In this document: piece after piece, positions 53,335 to 54,418 of the stretch
Numbering within the stretch: position 1 is the first letter of the stretch
Layout: each line of letters begins with the position of its first letter
Origin: Candidatus Heimdallarchaeota archaeon LC_2
Lineage (GTDB): Archaea; Asgardarchaeota; Heimdallarchaeia; Heimdallarchaeales; Kariarchaeaceae
DNA length: 54,418 nucleotides
Reading direction: 5' to 3'
NCBI GenBank assembly: GCA_001940725.1
Contig: MDVR01000041.1
Coordinates: 1 to 54,418, forward strand
The notes under the pieces: generated by a model
Seen by the model: the letters and a program-made list of their open reading frames with translations, nothing else
Told to the model about the DNA's origin: nothing
Database searches by the model: none
Program-made: the position numbers and the translations under genes

Positions 53335-53475
53335 AAAGACGCTCAAGAATGTCTAGATCGATCGTAAAGTCAGATCTATGAGGAATAGCTAATTTCTTGA
53401 TAGTCACATTAGGATGTGAAAAATTTCGTCTACTGCATTTGTCTCTCCAGAAATGGCATTATCAATCCCGCAATA
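53335..53475 (-). pseudogene. 3' remnant of a TylF-type methyltransferase
   Basis: On the minus strand NAISGETNAVDEIF, then after a one-base shift in a T run SHPNVTIKKLAIPHRSDF, follows the end of the intact TylF-type protein at 39307 (NTVSGETKAVDDYFSKT, DVIIKKLPISHIPSF). The upstream two thirds of the gene are missing. It lies directly before the divergent Gfo/Idh gene. Confidence 0.7.
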
Positions 53476-53598
53476 CCAACATTGATGATCGTCATTTTTA
53501 TTGTGAATTTACAGATTATTAAGCTCACAATAAATTAACAGATATATGTAATGGAAAGTTATACCGAGTGTAGTTGCTTCGCGAGATGAGATAGGAAA

Positions 53599-54418
53599 AT
53601 GGCAGAGAAAACACGAATTATTGGAATTATTGGAGCAGGACAGATTGGAAGCAGACATCTACAAGCTATTGCCAAACTGACTGAAACTACAAATATATAT
53701 ATTGTAGACACCTCAACTGATTCTCTGAACATTGCCAAGCAACGATTCAAAGAAATTGTTAATAATGAAGCTGAAATTAGTACATCTTATCTTACTAACC
53801 AAATGGACTTACCAGCGGAACTGGATATTGTAATTGTGTCGACCAACTCGAATATTAGAGCTAAAGTCATTGAGAAATTATTAGAAAATAAGAAAGTTCG
53901 GTATTTATTGCTGGAAAAAGTCTTATTCCAAAGTTCAAGTGACTACGAGAATATTGCTTCCTTGTTGAAAAAGCATAGGACTTTGGCTTGGGTAAATTGT
54001 CCCAAACGAATTTGGCCAACTTATCAAAAAATGTTTTCTGAGTTGAAACAGGCAAAAAACCTTCATATGATTGTTAACGGTTCTAATATTGGATTAGGAT
54101 GTAATACAATTCATTATATCGATTTAATGTCTTTCTTCACAAATGAAACAAATATTAAAATCAATTCAGATTTACTGGAATCTGAAATTATTCAATCCAA
54201 ACGGAGTGGTTTTATTGAGCTAACAGGTACTTTGAGAATTGAAACATCTAATAATTCAACTTTGACAATTACATCATATAATGAAGAGGATATTCCTTTC
54301 ATTGTTTTCATTTCAAGTGATGTGTCAAGATATATAATTACAGAAAGTGATAATAAAATGTTGGTCTCCAATGTGTCCACCAATTGGAAGTGGACAGAAA
54401 CTGATTTTATCACCCCTT
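53599..54418 (+). CDS. Gfo/Idh/MocA family oxidoreductase, cut by window end
   Basis: An open frame of 273 codons from ATG 53599 with no stop before the window ends. It starts MAEKTRIIGIIGAGQIGSRHL, the NAD(P) Rossmann motif, then IYIVDTSTDSLNIAKQR and LDIVIVSTNSNIRAKVIEK. LLLEKVLFQSSSDYENI occupies the EKP position, with Val replacing Pro. LAWVNCPKRIWPTYQKM and IHYIDLMSFFTN (His and Asp near the substrate site) follow. Such enzymes oxidise or reduce a hydroxyl or keto group of sugars, often in nonulosonate clusters. A truncated relative lies at 42431. Confidence 0.85.
   Translation, partial: MAEKTRIIGIIGAGQIGSRHLQAIAKLTETTNIYIVDTSTDSLNIAKQRFKEIVNNEAEISTSYLTNQMDLPAELDIVIVSTNSNIRAKVIEKLLENKKVRYLLLEKVLFQSSSDYENIASLLKKHRTLAWVNCPKRIWPTYQKMFSELKQAKNLHMIVNGSNIGLGCNTIHYIDLMSFFTNETNIKINSDLLESEIIQSKRSGFIELTGTLRIETSNNSTLTITSYNEEDIPFIVFISSDVSRYIITESDNKMLVSNVSTNWKWTETDFITP

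Noticed and set aside
1..54418. CRISPR array, tRNA or rRNA genes
   Set aside because: I saw no regularly spaced repeats and no stretch with tRNA T-loop and acceptor pairing or rRNA-like sequence on either strand. This was by eye, so a covariance-model scan would be the decisive test.
5850..54418. Prophage or integrative element
   Set aside because: No integrase, capsid, terminase or replication gene was found. The only mobile genes are the two IS transposases.

Overview
The window is about 54 kb of AT-rich DNA and reads as an archaeal genome segment, possibly from an Asgard lineage. The archaeal signs are: secreted proteins with an N-terminal signal, many N-glycosylation sequons and a C-terminal hydrophobic anchor followed by Lys/Arg; TATA-like boxes about 25-30 bp before some starts with few clear Shine-Dalgarno sites; frequent GTG/TTG starts; and an ISH3-type transposase. 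The Asgard placement is a guess from overall protein style, not a marker gene. No rRNA, tRNA or CRISPR array was seen.

Layout. 1-4.4 kb: two cell-surface proteins. 4.7-5.8 kb: a complete IS5-like element. 5.8-25.4 kb: a surface-glycan block with six GT4 glycosyltransferases (counting those at 17.3, 21.0, 22.3 and 24.3 kb), epimerases, a NodB-like deacetylase, a GNAT enzyme, a 1111-residue GT-C-like membrane protein, a Wzx-like flippase, a nucleotide-sugar dehydrogenase and methyltransferases. 25.6-31.4 kb: a dTDP-rhamnose set (rmlA, rmlB, rmlC, rmlD) plus a second nucleotidyltransferase and a truncated copy of it. 33.3-50.7 kb: a nonulosonic (sialic/legionaminic-type) acid region with two NeuB-like synthases, two NeuC-like 2-epimerases, one intact NeuA-like CMP transferase, a LegB/PseB-like dehydratase, two aminotransferase-fold proteins, a FemAB-like acyltransferase, a second flippase, transferases and methyltransferases. 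51-52.3 kb: an ISH3-like element. The right end holds a methyltransferase and a Gfo/Idh/MocA oxidoreductase that runs off the window.

How it works together (inference): nucleotide-activated rhamnose, uronic or mannosaminuronic acid and CMP-nonulosonates would be made in the cytoplasm, assembled on a lipid carrier by the GT2/GT4/GT-B enzymes, decorated by acetyl-, acyl- and methyltransferases, flipped by either MOP-type flippase and placed on sequon-rich surface proteins like the two at the left edge.

The region is being remodelled. I found at least ten decayed gene pieces between intact genes (neuA, a TylF-type methyltransferase, Gfo/Idh, a nucleotidyltransferase, a Trm112-methyltransferase with three frameshifts, and unidentified ones). 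The strangest feature is in the second neuC: a perfect 305-bp direct duplication whose two copies are separated by an inverted copy of part of the same gene, with short microhomologies at both junctions. It looks like a fresh template-switching event that left the reading frame open.
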